64,000 bases of DNA from Tritrichomonas musculus (Eukaryota; Parabasalia; Tritrichomonadida; Tritrichomonadidae): NCBI GenBank assembly GCA_039105265.1, contig JAPFFF010000007.1, positions 5,270,001-5,334,000 of the forward strand. Direction: 5' to 3'. The position numbers and the translations under genes were made by a program. The notes beneath the pieces were generated by a model. It did no database searches, had not been told where the DNA came from, and saw only the letters and a list, made by a program, of their open reading frames with translations. This document shows positions 21,001-30,401 of the stretch, piece after piece; position 1 is the first letter of the stretch, and each line of letters opens with the position of its first letter.

Positions 21001-22354
21001 TGCCTGTAAAAGCTATTGTTTTCGATTCGAACAATGAATTTAAATATTCAGGCATTGGAGATGAAATAGAAATACCTTCTGGCACTGTAATTTTATATTT
21101 TGAATTAATATCATGAATAATAGAACTGAAATCAATACTTGGAAAGATTTCAAGATTATTTGAATCAGATTTGAATTCAATCTTGGGCATAAAAAATGTA
21201 TCTCCATATTTCATGACTTGTGCATCTAAATAAAGTGTGTTTTTTACATTGAAAACTAATTCAACAGATTCATCTTGAACTAAAAATACTTGAGATTTGT
21301 TATTTTGGTTAATGATTTCAAATCCATCAAACTCAGAAGTCAAGTAGAAAAGAATTCTTGATTTATCAGGTACATCAAAATTCAAAGATGATCCTTGCAT
21401 ATAATAAAAATGAACAAAGGCACTAAAATTCAAATCCATTGTTAACTCTAGAGGTTCGAATATGTAAACTTGTAGAAAATCATCATCTTCTTCTTCATTA
21501 TTATTATTATCATACTTATAGACATCATCTAAAGATATAATATGCCTAAAATCTTTAGTTAATGATAGGCATTTATCAATTGTATTAGCTAGGCATAAAC
21601 ATTCAAAATTAATATCTGTATTTTCAGCAATAGAAATTGAATCTGGCTTATTGAAAACATCCATTTTATCAAGTAGATAATTTCTAACCAAAATGGTACA
21701 ACTTCCTTCTAATTTAACTGAATTAGGCTCATAATTTTTTGTGAAACTGAAAAATACTTTCACCAAAGGAGCATCTATATAAATTCTAAAGTCAATTTCA
21801 GTTGGAGCTGCTTCGTATTTTATTTCTATATCTACAGTTCTATAATCTGAATGCATTGAATTGCTTTCAATAATAAATGTTAACTTAGCTGTTTTGGCTT
21901 GTGCAATGAAATTATTAACTTTATTTGTATTTATAGTAATGAACCTATCAGAGACTTCAAAATCAGCATTTTTTGTGAGCACGAATTCAATATTATCTCT
22001 ATAAAACCCATATTGCTTATCAGTTATAAATATTTTTTTAACATTTCTTAATGCAGAAGCTGCTATGATATTAACAAGCCAAATCCATGTAACATCAGTA
22101 ATTGATTCAATGCCATCAATTTCTGCTTTGCATTGATCGAGACTTGATTGACCAACACAAACATAATAATCAGGATATGGGGTTTTAAGGTCTTCAAAAA
22201 TAACTTTTTCTTCTTTAGTGCACATTTCTTCCATTTTTGCTCTAAGTTTTGGTTGCTTAAATTTTACTGTTCCTGTACCTTTAAAATTGCAATTAAAATT
22301 TTCTTTGACCATTTTCCTATTATAATTATCATCATTATCATTATACCAACTCAT
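18020..22354 (-). CDS. C-terminal part of a large type I surface protein (1444 codons from first ATG)
   Basis: Strand-rich, Ser/Asn/Ile-rich ectodomain with scattered Cys, without a domain I can name. Near the end comes a Pro/Gly-rich stalk (EEKPDDPIKPGSPGGKKG), then a strongly hydrophobic segment (IVVGVVAFVAIVIAVVIIVI) and a short KKK-starting polar tail. That is a single-pass membrane anchor with the bulk outside. The ATG at 22354 is not preceded by a signal peptide. The same frame is open upstream to about 22463 and would join the signal-peptide-bearing frame at 22453-23802 if one extra T were present in a T8 run. I read both as one locus of about 1.93 thousand codons (see finding). Confidence 0.8.
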   Translation of the reverse strand: MSWYNDNDDNYNRKMVKENFNCNFKGTGTVKFKQPKLRAKMEEMCTKEEKVIFEDLKTPYPDYYVCVGQSSLDQCKAEIDGIESITDVTWIWLVNIIAASALRNVKKIFITDKQYGFYRDNIEFVLTKNADFEVSDRFITINTNKVNNFIAQAKTAKLTFIIESNSMHSDYRTVDIEIKYEAAPTEIDFRIYIDAPLVKVFFSFTKNYEPNSVKLEGSCTILVRNYLLDKMDVFNKPDSISIAENTDINFECLCLANTIDKCLSLTKDFRHIISLDDVYKYDNNNNEEEDDDFLQVYIFEPLELTMDLNFSAFVHFYYMQGSSLNFDVPDKSRILFYLTSEFDGFEIINQNNKSQVFLVQDESVELVFNVKNTLYLDAQVMKYGDTFFMPKIEFKSDSNNLEIFPSIDFSSIIHDINSKYKITVPEGISISSPMPEYLNSLFESKTIAFTGTCIYLNEEGKSLCGSKPSKSITEAQKEDIATKNVVITTGIDATFSIPSAWTSEHYLYFIRPGTVKLNLTDVSSLYYYSDGLQINEKCIIIAANITILVQPEITINVDLPKGYPLYSYMYYAYLDCGSNEQTNIYTGSISANQVYKAGECIHIGGYNQVHKLSVHLNSENDFYQLYYITYLYEDDEEIDYVIKSFSYICYASVDDVQEKCTEPNYFHASDVTSLIRAVNSFPDLVVLVTQNLVIPESIGKSLAINASDENIEVTMPSTPKSIQISENEQVQFNYDSFSIKAQNKMKLDVGLKGNLELNVLSILQSKMKFILNSDVLVSTQNKITEVFTIDVEKNGFHLYANDLEDFGNIFGDSIELYNKICAYEENADSLCTINKKDTIENVFKLPFIYNEVEIAISSNKQEITLPLIESNVNVVIKSSKSAILTIKSALNLQLVNEKVVINDNWTFIENTEVLSVKLNKQSSISISESISKPITLQLTDADSVIDLKKCVSQTSKQITLVKFGEHENTITVLGSTETFSNFQSLIVSHEGITLKQNAEKKYLCICKDDSCNKCKEGIEGIITNSETINSDPGEDVEIRIFKNIEVESDLFTNEHNVMINSINNLTLKSVLNVYQNIEKKLKVDNLVFTTGDNLVIRPKTSMLYITMATINAGPEFTIEFSNYLVLNVTNAEEKRIAASKLYVKGNGELNIYDYPSYQIEADSTVKVIKGIYIICNSKAENSVCSYNSVENYKVINNYDNFENTFDENTKIVVIIDSYNNYVNVEISRLKRQKMIFIHQRSSLQLLENEAKVRFLSTSVLTNKADSSTDLEGLEGGVSLSNDDSDFFVVAFNDKLTIKQEGEIVHPIKPIVIQPQSETASIIIDKNVKIDNSKIKIETEKEKLNLTVFVGDRPVNDETINNFIDISEEDKDKVSVVIKEGEPEEKPDDPIKPGSPGGKKGLKPGQIAGIVVGVVAFVAIVIAVVIIVIKKKNNKDNSSTEVSDQ

Positions 22355-22452
22355 ATCATTAAAAATAACATCTCCATTAATGATGAAATTAATCGTTTCA
22401 TCATAACTATTATAAGGTTCTGAAAAACCGAAATAATCAATTGGATAAATAG

Positions 22453-23802
22453 TTAAATTAGAAAAAAAACATTAATATAATTGTCAATTGTCGATGAATA
22501 TGAATGAGCATTTTTGAAAATCAAGTTTAAATTTGAATCTCCATAATTACTTCCACGAAAAGTGCATCCTTTGTTCCATGTTGATGGTATTTCGAACTCG
22601 CCATCAACAAAATAGTAAGTAATACCTTCAACATCTGGTAGAGTGAGTTCATCTATAGTGTTAATATATTTATTTTCACTTTGAATAAAATATTTTCCTT
22701 GTTCAAAAAGTTCTACTAATTGTTGGGTTCCATAAAATAGTGAATATTCAGGTACTTTTATTTTTTTGCTAAGACTCATGTTATTTTGATCAACAAGAGT
22801 TTTTATTTGCAATGAATAATAAGGTTCTGTTTTTAGTGTAAAATCAATAGAACCTGTTGATGTTGTTGACCAAAGAGATGGTTCTGAAGGAGTTCTAAGA
22901 GTAAAACTACCTTGACCTTCATATTTAGAATTAGTCATTGTAATATCATTTTCGTTGATAATTATATGAAATTCTCCACTTGAATAAGAGTTCTTAAAGT
23001 ATGCATTATAATAAATGCGAGATCCTTCTAGACCAATAAATTTAATATATCTCTTTTTGAAATCACTAGAATAAACTTGATAGATTGAGGTTTCAACGAT
23101 GAGAACGACTGAATTTCCAGTAACTTCTGATGGTGAATTAATTACAACAGGATTGAATTGTTCATAATTTGAACATTTTTTATCTTTATCTGAAATACAA
23201 TAATATGATTTACTTACTTCAGATAGCTTACTCGTATCTTTAAACAAGGCGTTAATGTTATCGTCAATCTCAAAAATATTAATTGGAAATGAATCACTTG
23301 AAACATTCATATTGCCTTGCACCAGATTAGAAGATAAATATTCAGGGAAAATAAATAAATTTGAATTTTTTGCTTCCAAAATAATTGATTGAGATTGAGA
23401 TTCAACATTTGAATCAATAGTTAATGAAATATTCTCCTCAAAACGAATTTTTACAGGAGCAGGTAGGTCATAAATATAATCTGTAATCCATTGTCCTTGT
23501 ATTTCAATAAAAGAAGATTTTATTTTCATTTTTTTTACAAAGTCATAATAAACAAATTCAATTGTTTCATCACAGGCAATGAATTGATTATAATTTGTAT
23601 AAGCTGTGTCACTTTTTAATTCAATGCTTTCTGATACATAAACATTTACATCATTACTATTACCATAAATTTCATCAGTTGTTGGTAAATGATCCAATAT
23701 CGTTATTTCACTTGGGAGATCCTTGCATTTATCATTGCAACTTCCTGATGTGAGTTCAACACAAAAGTTGTAGCTGCAAATTAATGTTAAAAGGAAAAAC
23801 AT
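22453..23802 (-). CDS. N-terminal part of the same surface protein locus, 449 codons
   Basis: Starts MFFLLTLICSYNFCVEL, a short hydrophobic signal peptide followed by a Cys-bearing SGSCNDKCKDLP segment, then a strand-rich ectodomain of the same style as the downstream frame. A TCATTTTT initiator ends about 9 bases before the ATG, which supports this start. The frame ends INVFFLI and stop directly at a run of eight T; with nine T it would read INVFFSNLTIYPIDYFGF and continue into the 1444-codon frame. So the gene is disrupted in this copy, or the base was lost in sequencing, or ribosomal slippage is used; the sequence alone cannot decide. Confidence 0.8.
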   Translation of the reverse strand: MFFLLTLICSYNFCVELTSGSCNDKCKDLPSEITILDHLPTTDEIYGNSNDVNVYVSESIELKSDTAYTNYNQFIACDETIEFVYYDFVKKMKIKSSFIEIQGQWITDYIYDLPAPVKIRFEENISLTIDSNVESQSQSIILEAKNSNLFIFPEYLSSNLVQGNMNVSSDSFPINIFEIDDNINALFKDTSKLSEVSKSYYCISDKDKKCSNYEQFNPVVINSPSEVTGNSVVLIVETSIYQVYSSDFKKRYIKFIGLEGSRIYYNAYFKNSYSSGEFHIIINENDITMTNSKYEGQGSFTLRTPSEPSLWSTTSTGSIDFTLKTEPYYSLQIKTLVDQNNMSLSKKIKVPEYSLFYGTQQLVELFEQGKYFIQSENKYINTIDELTLPDVEGITYYFVDGEFEIPSTWNKGCTFRGSNYGDSNLNLIFKNAHSYSSTIDNYINVFFLI

Positions 23803-23807
23803 TTAGA

Positions 23808-23814
23808 AAAATGA
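23808..23814 (-). promoter_or_regulatory. Initiator (TCATTTT) of the surface protein gene
   Basis: TCATTTT on the minus strand with the A about 10 bases before ATG 23802. It fits the trichomonad Inr (TCA followed by pyrimidine or T/A), which serves as the core promoter at the transcription start. Confidence 0.6.
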
Positions 23815-26027
23815 AATGTTTTTCAATGGTCTACATATCTTACACCTATGCTCAGAAAAAGTCCAACTTTTCAAATAGTAAAGTTTAGTTTTTTAATTTT
23901 TTCACTCAAAAACCTCAAAAATTTTTTTGTCTCAAAATTTGAAAGGACAACGTAAAAAAAATAAAAAGTACATTGCCAAAGATTTTAAACAGTATTCATA
24001 TGAAAAACAAATAACCTTGCTCATTTGTAAATATGTATGTTATAATTAGAATATTTTTACAAGCATCCAATTGGCCAATTATTAGATGTTCTTCCTTCAT
24101 CAAAATAATGAAAACAGCATGCCAGATCTAGTAAATATCAACTTTTCCGTTATAGTCTTTTCTGCCAGGATGGAATTGTTATTTATATTAATGATTTACA
24201 ATAAAAAAACTGACACTGTTAGAGTTTAAATTTCTGTTTTGCATCGCTAATTAAATTTAAAAATAAAAAATAAAAATAAGTAAATTTTTTTTAACGACCT
24301 AATCTGAAATTAGTGTTTTTAAAAGAGGTTAGAAATTCATTCATCATATTTTGTAATCTTAGGATTTTCGCTCTCTGACTAATGATTGAACATTTCTCAC
24401 TTCAGTGGCATTTAATTCAACCAATTAGTTGAATTAAATTGTTTATTTTCATTTGATTAAGGATTTCTTAGAACTCCTTAAAGTTCTAAACTTTTGCTAT
24501 AACGGATGTGTAAATCCAGATCGAAAATCGTCATCCAGCAATGGCGGAATTCAAATATTCCCAAAAAACGTTGGAATCGATGTCATTGATACTAAATGTG
24601 TTTTTCAGATCACAAATAGATTCTTCTTCACTGATCATAATGAATACGACATTATTTGTTCAAAAACTTCGAATTATGAAATAATTAAAAAAAATAATTA
24701 AAATGAAAAGTTGCAAAAATAAGAGCCTCCAGAATCTATTGAAATAAATCTTCTTTCTGAAATTGTCGTATTACAACCGAAAATAAGCCTTGAGTATTTT
24801 GACAAAAACAGATAATCAAAACAGAAAAAAGGATTTGAAATTGCTCATGATCAATTTAAACTACAAAAAGTTGAATTTGTTTTTGACAAGCTCGAAGGAA
24901 TTGTAAAATCGTATAAGTTTGATCAATATAAAAATTTCAATAGAATAGGGAATATGTAATTTAAAATTTAAACATAAATCATTTTTCTCCTCATTTTAGG
25001 AGTAATGTTTGCTAATTATTCATGATGAATATGATTGGCCTATTCTATTGAAATTTTTATATTGAGAATTGAAATTTACCAATATATATTGAAGATTATG
25101 CAATGCACAATAATTCAAAAAATTAATGAGAGGGGCGAATGTATTCTAATATTTTTACAATTAAAGAATATTTTTTTTTATCTAATCATTATTTTTATAT
25201 TATGCCCAAAAGATAAAAGAAAAAAATTTAAAAATTATATAAGAATTGTAAAATATTAGATATTAATGTTCTAAAAACTATTAAAATTTTATTATATTCT
25301 AATATATTTTATTTTTTTTTCTAGACCATAATTGTATTCAATTATTAATGAACCATTCAATACAATTTTATGATTTTAACATTATCTTCATTTTTTACTA
25401 AAATATATTTATAAATCGAAATTTTAACAAATTATTAGAAATTTTATTATTTTCTGAATTTTAAAATAGGCTTTGAAAATCATAACGTGCTTTGACTGTT
25501 AAATTTTCAATGTGAAACAAAGAAAAACAATTTTTTAGTCAATTGGTTAAAATTAAAACCATTTTATGAAATTAAAAAAAATTTTTTTTTTTTTTAAATC
25601 AAAGCATTTAAATGATTTATTTCAATTTTTTGATAAATTATGAAAATTAAAAAATATGTTAATTTTGATAAATACTTCTTAATTATTTTAAATATTTTTT
25701 GATATATGTATAGTCAAATAAAATAAATATTATATTAATGAATGTATAAAATAATATTTTTTATTAATAAAAATATATATTGTTTTTATTGTTTTTCGTT
25801 TTTTAAAAATTCTATGGTAACTATTCAAAATAAAAAACGTTTTTATTATATTTTTGAATGATTAAGAATAACGAACTCAGTGTTTTATCTTTCCTTCTTA
25901 TCATCAAAAAGAGAATTAATGATCATAAAAATAAATATATTTAAGCTTTTCATTGAAATCTAAAATTTGTTTTTGTGATGAATTTTTGGGCAAAAAAAAA
26001 AAACGTAAACATAAATATATCTTTCAA
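23815..26027. other. Intergenic region, AT-rich, with one coding remnant
   Basis: About 2.2 kb between divergent genes. 24453-24957 carries a decayed coding stretch (separate entry). 25260-25900 is almost pure A/T with frequent homopolymers and no coding signal. Confidence 0.6.
24453..24957 (+). pseudogene. Unidentified decayed coding stretch
   Basis: Plus-strand frames with real-protein composition: IFPKNVGIDVIDTKCVFQITNR, then EPPESIEINLLSEIVV and, later, FEIAHDQFKLQKVEFVFDKL. They are broken by interruptions and have no clear start. I cannot name the family. Confidence 0.35.
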
Positions 26028-29000
26028 ATGGGGTGTAATGCATCTGTTACAAACGATACAATAGAACAAATAACTGATGAACAAATTCAACAAATCAAAA
26101 ACGAAACGATATCACCTGTTTCATACCAAATATTCTTAAATAATTTTTATTTTGTTTCTAGATATGACAAATTTTACACAGATTTGCCTCTTGAAAAACA
26201 ACTTCAAGTTTTAGAAAATGTTGGTCCATTATCCAAAGACGAATGTAAATTAGTTGTTCAACAATTTTGCAAAAATGCAGATTCAGAAGAATATCTTGTA
26301 CCAGCACTTTTACAAATCTCCCGTAAAATGGTATGCAAGACCAAAGTTGAAGGTCATGATGAAGAAGTTTACATTCCTGTTGGTCTAGATCAAAATTTAT
26401 GGAAAAACATAATGAACAAGAAATATGAAACCAAATTCGGAAAATTCAAAATGGACGTGTCCTCAGTTGATTGGGCGAATTCAGAAGTTACACAAAGCCG
26501 CGATATTTTCCTTGGAGATTTACAAAATCAGGTACCTCAAGTTCAACATACAAAAGATTTATCCACTTTAATATCAAATAATCCAATCGACAATCTTTGG
26601 AAGAAAGAAATCGATCCCGAAGATATATCGCCAGATATTAATCGAAATACTAAAAAGCCATTTTCATGGGAGCCAAACATTCATGAAGCCTCCTACAAAG
26701 GTAAAAAATCAAGTGTTGAATACGATCTCGCCTTAATGCCACAAATGCTTAATCTTCCCGATTACAAAGATAATACGCCAGTCCACTACGCAGCCATGGG
26801 CAATCAAAAGGGCATGTTAATCTATTTACGAGATGTCGGTGCAGACTTCAAACTTCCAAATTCAGATGGTTTCTTACCAATCCATTTAATATCCAAAAAA
26901 TCAGTTGTTACAGCGATGAATGACTTAGGCGTCAACATTAATGAAAGAAACAAAGATGGCGAGTCATTACTAGATATAAAAACTCGACTTTTTGATAAGA
27001 CGATGATTAAGACGATGCTTGGCTTGGGAGTCAATATTCTTGAGCCAAATCCAGAGGGAGCATTTTGGATTCAAACTGCTCTTCATAAGGAGTATTATGG
27101 TTCTCAAATGAACGAAGAAAAATTCATTAATTTTGTTCGTAAACAACTTATCAGTAACAAGCAAGCCATTTACAATTATGATCCAGTTTATACAGAAATC
27201 ATTCAAAGGAAAGATAAAACTCACGTTGAAGAAGATCTTAAAGATTTGAATGAATCTGTCTTAAGACAAGATGTCAATAGAATTCGTGTTCTTTTAGCTA
27301 TTGGAACAAAGCCGGATGTTAAATTAGATACAGGTGAGACTAATCTTTATATTTGTGCTAAGAAAGGTTTGTCTGATTCTGCCAAAATTTTGTCAGAAAA
27401 TTATGCAGATCCAAATGTAACGAATAGTAGGCATGAGAACACTTTTTGGGCAGCTGCAATTAATGAGCATTTTGATACAGCATTGGTACTACGTGATCAT
27501 GGAGCAAACATGAACATGCTTGATTCGAACAATGAAACATTAATGCACAATGTTTATCGAAGAAAAATCATGAAAATCTTCGATTTCACACTTGAAGCTG
27601 GTGCAAGTCCAAACGTTAAAAATGGCAAATGCCAGACTGTTACATTCATAGCATTCTTAAATAGAGATGATGAAATAGCAGAGAAGTTGCAAGACCAATA
27701 TGGTGGTAATATTAATGCACAAGACCATCATCAATATTCTCTCGTTCATCATGCATTTGAACAAGGCGATCTTCAACGTATTGAATACTTGTCAAATCGT
27801 CATATTGACATGGACTTAAAGACCAATAAAGGACACTCTGTGTTAATGATGGCTTTTTATACAGAAATCAACTTTAACACATGGCAATTCCTTCTTGATA
27901 AAGGAGCCAACATTAACACAACTGACTTCCAAAAGAGTAGCTTACTTCATCATTTGTTCTTTATGAAAAATGCACGAGAAGATGCTTTTCGTTTCTTCAT
28001 TGATCATAAAATTGACTACAACATTGAGAATAATTATGGCCAATTCCCAATTTCTGTTGCTATTGAAATGTGCCATGATAAGATGGGATTTGAATTACTT
28101 AATTTAGGTTGTAAAATCCTTGATCAAAAAAGTGAACATGAACCAATTTGTGAAGCTCTTAAAAGAGGTAGTCAAGAATGGTTCGAAGCACTTGTTGATC
28201 ACGGTGCTGATGGAATGAATGAAAAAATCGGTGTCATTTCTCGTTATATTAATTCTGGCTTCTTTAAATATAAAGTATTCCAAAAGATCCCAAGAATGAA
28301 CATCTTCTTAGAAGCACCTCTTCAAATGGCCATTTATAAGAAGTACAACAATTGTGCAAATGATCTTTGGAATATGGCAAAAGGTGATGATGTCAAAGTG
28401 AAACTTGCTAACAATAAAGATTGCTATGGAAGGATGGTTCTTTCAGCAGCAATCATTATGAAAAATGAACCATTCGTCAATCTTCTTCTCGATAAGAAAT
28501 ATGATATCTTGTCACCTGACAATGATGGAAGAACTCCATTCATTCACTCTTGCATGGTTGACGTTTTGCCTTGGATGTGTAAACTCTTTGAGTTGATCCC
28601 TATGAAAAATGCTAATCATGTAGATAATACAAAAAATGCTGCGTTGACTTACGCAGCAAACAACAATCGAAGAGATTTTTGTGATCATCTGTTTTGCTGC
28701 GATATTGAAATCAACGGCTTCAATGCTGATACGAATGGAATAATCAATCATTATCGTGATTTAATGAGAAGATATAATAAGGCAAAAGATAGTGCTAGAA
28801 AAAATAAGGATGACGCAGGATCTGCTCTTTCTGAGGTTGAAAGTGATATGCGAGAATGCCAAAGTAGAAAAAGACAACTTGAATCTGAAATTGATAGCAT
28901 TAATAGTAAAATTGATAGTTATAATAGAGACCCTCAAAATTCTAGTTATAGCGCTACTTCTTTGAAAATGGACATCGCCAGTTGTGAACGTTCTATTAGG

Positions 29001-29237
29001 AAATATAACGAAATGATTGCAAGAGTCCAAAGAGATCTGAATCACGCAAATGAGATTTATGAGTATTATTCTGATAAATATAGTGAAATTTGCAATGCTA
29101 CTAGAAGAGATATTCTTAATAATATCGGTCATTTGGAATCATTAGGATGTCGTGATAGAAAGATCGGCCAGAGAGAATTTTACATCGATTGGGCAAAGAT
29201 TGGTGCACTTGCTTTGGGTATCCTCCTCTTGATTTAA
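26028..29237 (+). CDS. Ankyrin-repeat protein with myristoyl-type N-terminus and hydrophobic tail, 1069 aa
   Basis: I choose the ATG at 26028 because it gives MGCNASV, an N-myristoylation signal (Gly2, Ser6) with Cys3 for palmitoylation; the frame stays open about 25 codons upstream but has no ATG there. After an ~180-residue N-terminal region come many ankyrin units (about residues 225-900; examples NTPVHYAAMGNQKGMLIYL, GRTPFIHSCM). Next is a charged coiled coil (about 920-1035: SEVESDMRECQSRKRQLESEID and repeats). The last ~16 residues, WAKIGALALGILLLI, form a short hydrophobic tail ending at the stop. The protein could therefore touch membrane at both ends. Codons are GC-richer than in neighbours, which suggests good expression. 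The stop overlaps TAAA. Confidence 0.85.
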   Translation: MGCNASVTNDTIEQITDEQIQQIKNETISPVSYQIFLNNFYFVSRYDKFYTDLPLEKQLQVLENVGPLSKDECKLVVQQFCKNADSEEYLVPALLQISRKMVCKTKVEGHDEEVYIPVGLDQNLWKNIMNKKYETKFGKFKMDVSSVDWANSEVTQSRDIFLGDLQNQVPQVQHTKDLSTLISNNPIDNLWKKEIDPEDISPDINRNTKKPFSWEPNIHEASYKGKKSSVEYDLALMPQMLNLPDYKDNTPVHYAAMGNQKGMLIYLRDVGADFKLPNSDGFLPIHLISKKSVVTAMNDLGVNINERNKDGESLLDIKTRLFDKTMIKTMLGLGVNILEPNPEGAFWIQTALHKEYYGSQMNEEKFINFVRKQLISNKQAIYNYDPVYTEIIQRKDKTHVEEDLKDLNESVLRQDVNRIRVLLAIGTKPDVKLDTGETNLYICAKKGLSDSAKILSENYADPNVTNSRHENTFWAAAINEHFDTALVLRDHGANMNMLDSNNETLMHNVYRRKIMKIFDFTLEAGASPNVKNGKCQTVTFIAFLNRDDEIAEKLQDQYGGNINAQDHHQYSLVHHAFEQGDLQRIEYLSNRHIDMDLKTNKGHSVLMMAFYTEINFNTWQFLLDKGANINTTDFQKSSLLHHLFFMKNAREDAFRFFIDHKIDYNIENNYGQFPISVAIEMCHDKMGFELLNLGCKILDQKSEHEPICEALKRGSQEWFEALVDHGADGMNEKIGVISRYINSGFFKYKVFQKIPRMNIFLEAPLQMAIYKKYNNCANDLWNMAKGDDVKVKLANNKDCYGRMVLSAAIIMKNEPFVNLLLDKKYDILSPDNDGRTPFIHSCMVDVLPWMCKLFELIPMKNANHVDNTKNAALTYAANNNRRDFCDHLFCCDIEINGFNADTNGIINHYRDLMRRYNKAKDSARKNKDDAGSALSEVESDMRECQSRKRQLESEIDSINSKIDSYNRDPQNSSYSATSLKMDIASCERSIRKYNEMIARVQRDLNHANEIYEYYSDKYSEICNATRRDILNNIGHLESLGCRDRKIGQREFYIDWAKIGALALGILLLI

Positions 29238-29455
29238 AAAAAAAATGTTTTCAATTTTATTTTGATTAAAGAATTTTATGCTTATATTGATTTGGTTTTT
29301 ATTATTTTAGAGAACATAATAAGATAGAATCTAGAAATCAAATAAGGAGAAAATTCAAGTATGCATATAATTGTATGATGAACAACCTTAAAAATAGCTT
29401 TTTCAAGTAAGAGAAGAAGAAAAAAAACTAGTGGAGAAAGTCTTCAAGTTCTAGC

Positions 29456-29480
29456 TTTTTTTTTTTTTTTTTTTTTTTTT
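29456..29480. repeat. T(25) homopolymer
   Basis: Uninterrupted T run directly upstream of a short coding-like stretch. Confidence 0.9.
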
Positions 29481-29817
29481 GCGTTGCCCACCAAAATTTC
29501 TGTTTATTACGATTTTTTTTTTTTGTCGAAAAAAATTAACTGCCTTTTCAGCGCAATGAACGAAGAGGTCTCTCCGAATAACAGAACATTTTCTCTAGAT
29601 GTAATTTTTTCAATGCTATTGAAATTTCTGAACTCTCAGAATATTTTGAGAGCCGATTCAATTTATTGTGAAAATGCTGTACATATTTAAAAGGAATTAT
29701 TAGATGCACCTATCGAGTAGTTTGTTGCAATTATCAGTTCATTTTATTTCATACATGAATAAAAATAATATATTAATTTGAATGAAATAAAATTAACCAG
29801 AATCCTCAAAAATTTAA

Positions 29818-29818
<1 letters not shown>

Positions 29819-29849
<31 letters not shown>
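29819..29849. repeat. A(31) homopolymer
   Basis: Uninterrupted A run in non-coding sequence. Confidence 0.9.
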
Positions 29850-29850
<1 letters not shown>

Positions 29851-30383
29851 AATTTTTATTTAAAAATTCTCTAAATTTTAGTTCATTTTTAAATATATAC
29901 ATCAGGAGCATGCTAATATCAATATATGATACATAATTAGGTATTATATTTATCAATCCTTTCACAAATAATGTTAGATAGGAAAGATATTCTCATTCTT
30001 ATATTATTCAAAAAGTTCAAAATTTCCCTTTAAAATTAAAATCATAGAGCCTTATTGCGATATTAATAAATATTTTTAAAAGTACAATGTAACAAAAATA
30101 AAAAAATCGGTGGATATGTTCAAAATATTGAAAAATCCAAAATACGTTATTTTCGTTACAAAACACATATTTTCTAAATAATAAAAAATGTTTTCAGAAT
30201 AAAACCAACTTTTTTTTTGAAAAAATGGGAAAAAGTGAAAAGCACCCAAAAAGTTTCGTTCATTTTTAATAATTATTCAAAATAATGGAGAGAACTTTTT
30301 AAATACTTTTATATTGAATTTTTTCAAAGGTTATGGTTAATTATTCAAAAAAATTACATAATTTTTCATAAAAAGAAATTACT

Positions 30384-30390
30384 TCACTTT
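30384..30390 (+). promoter_or_regulatory. Initiator (TCACTTT) of the glucosidase gene
   Basis: TCACTTT with its A 16 bases before the ATG at 30402; matches the trichomonad Inr consensus. Confidence 0.6.
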
Positions 30391-30401
30391 TATTTTTAAA
30401 A

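Larger units (their letters stand above)
29238..30383. other. Intergenic region with homopolymers and a possible remnant
   Basis: 1.1 kb between plus-strand genes. About 29560-29690 reads MNEEVSPNNRTFSLDVIFSM in the plus frame, which looks coding but is too short to assign. The rest is AT-rich, with a T25 and an A31 tract. Confidence 0.5.

Noticed and set aside
25953-26027. N-terminal extension of the ankyrin protein (KSKICFCDEFLGKKKKRKHK)
   Set aside because: It has no ATG; the first ATG at 26028 gives a myristoylation signal, so the upstream codons are treated as leader.
29484-29690. Transposase fragment (TFSLDVIFSMLLKFL)
   Set aside because: A vague resemblance to N-terminal transposase helices over fewer than 40 residues; too short to support.
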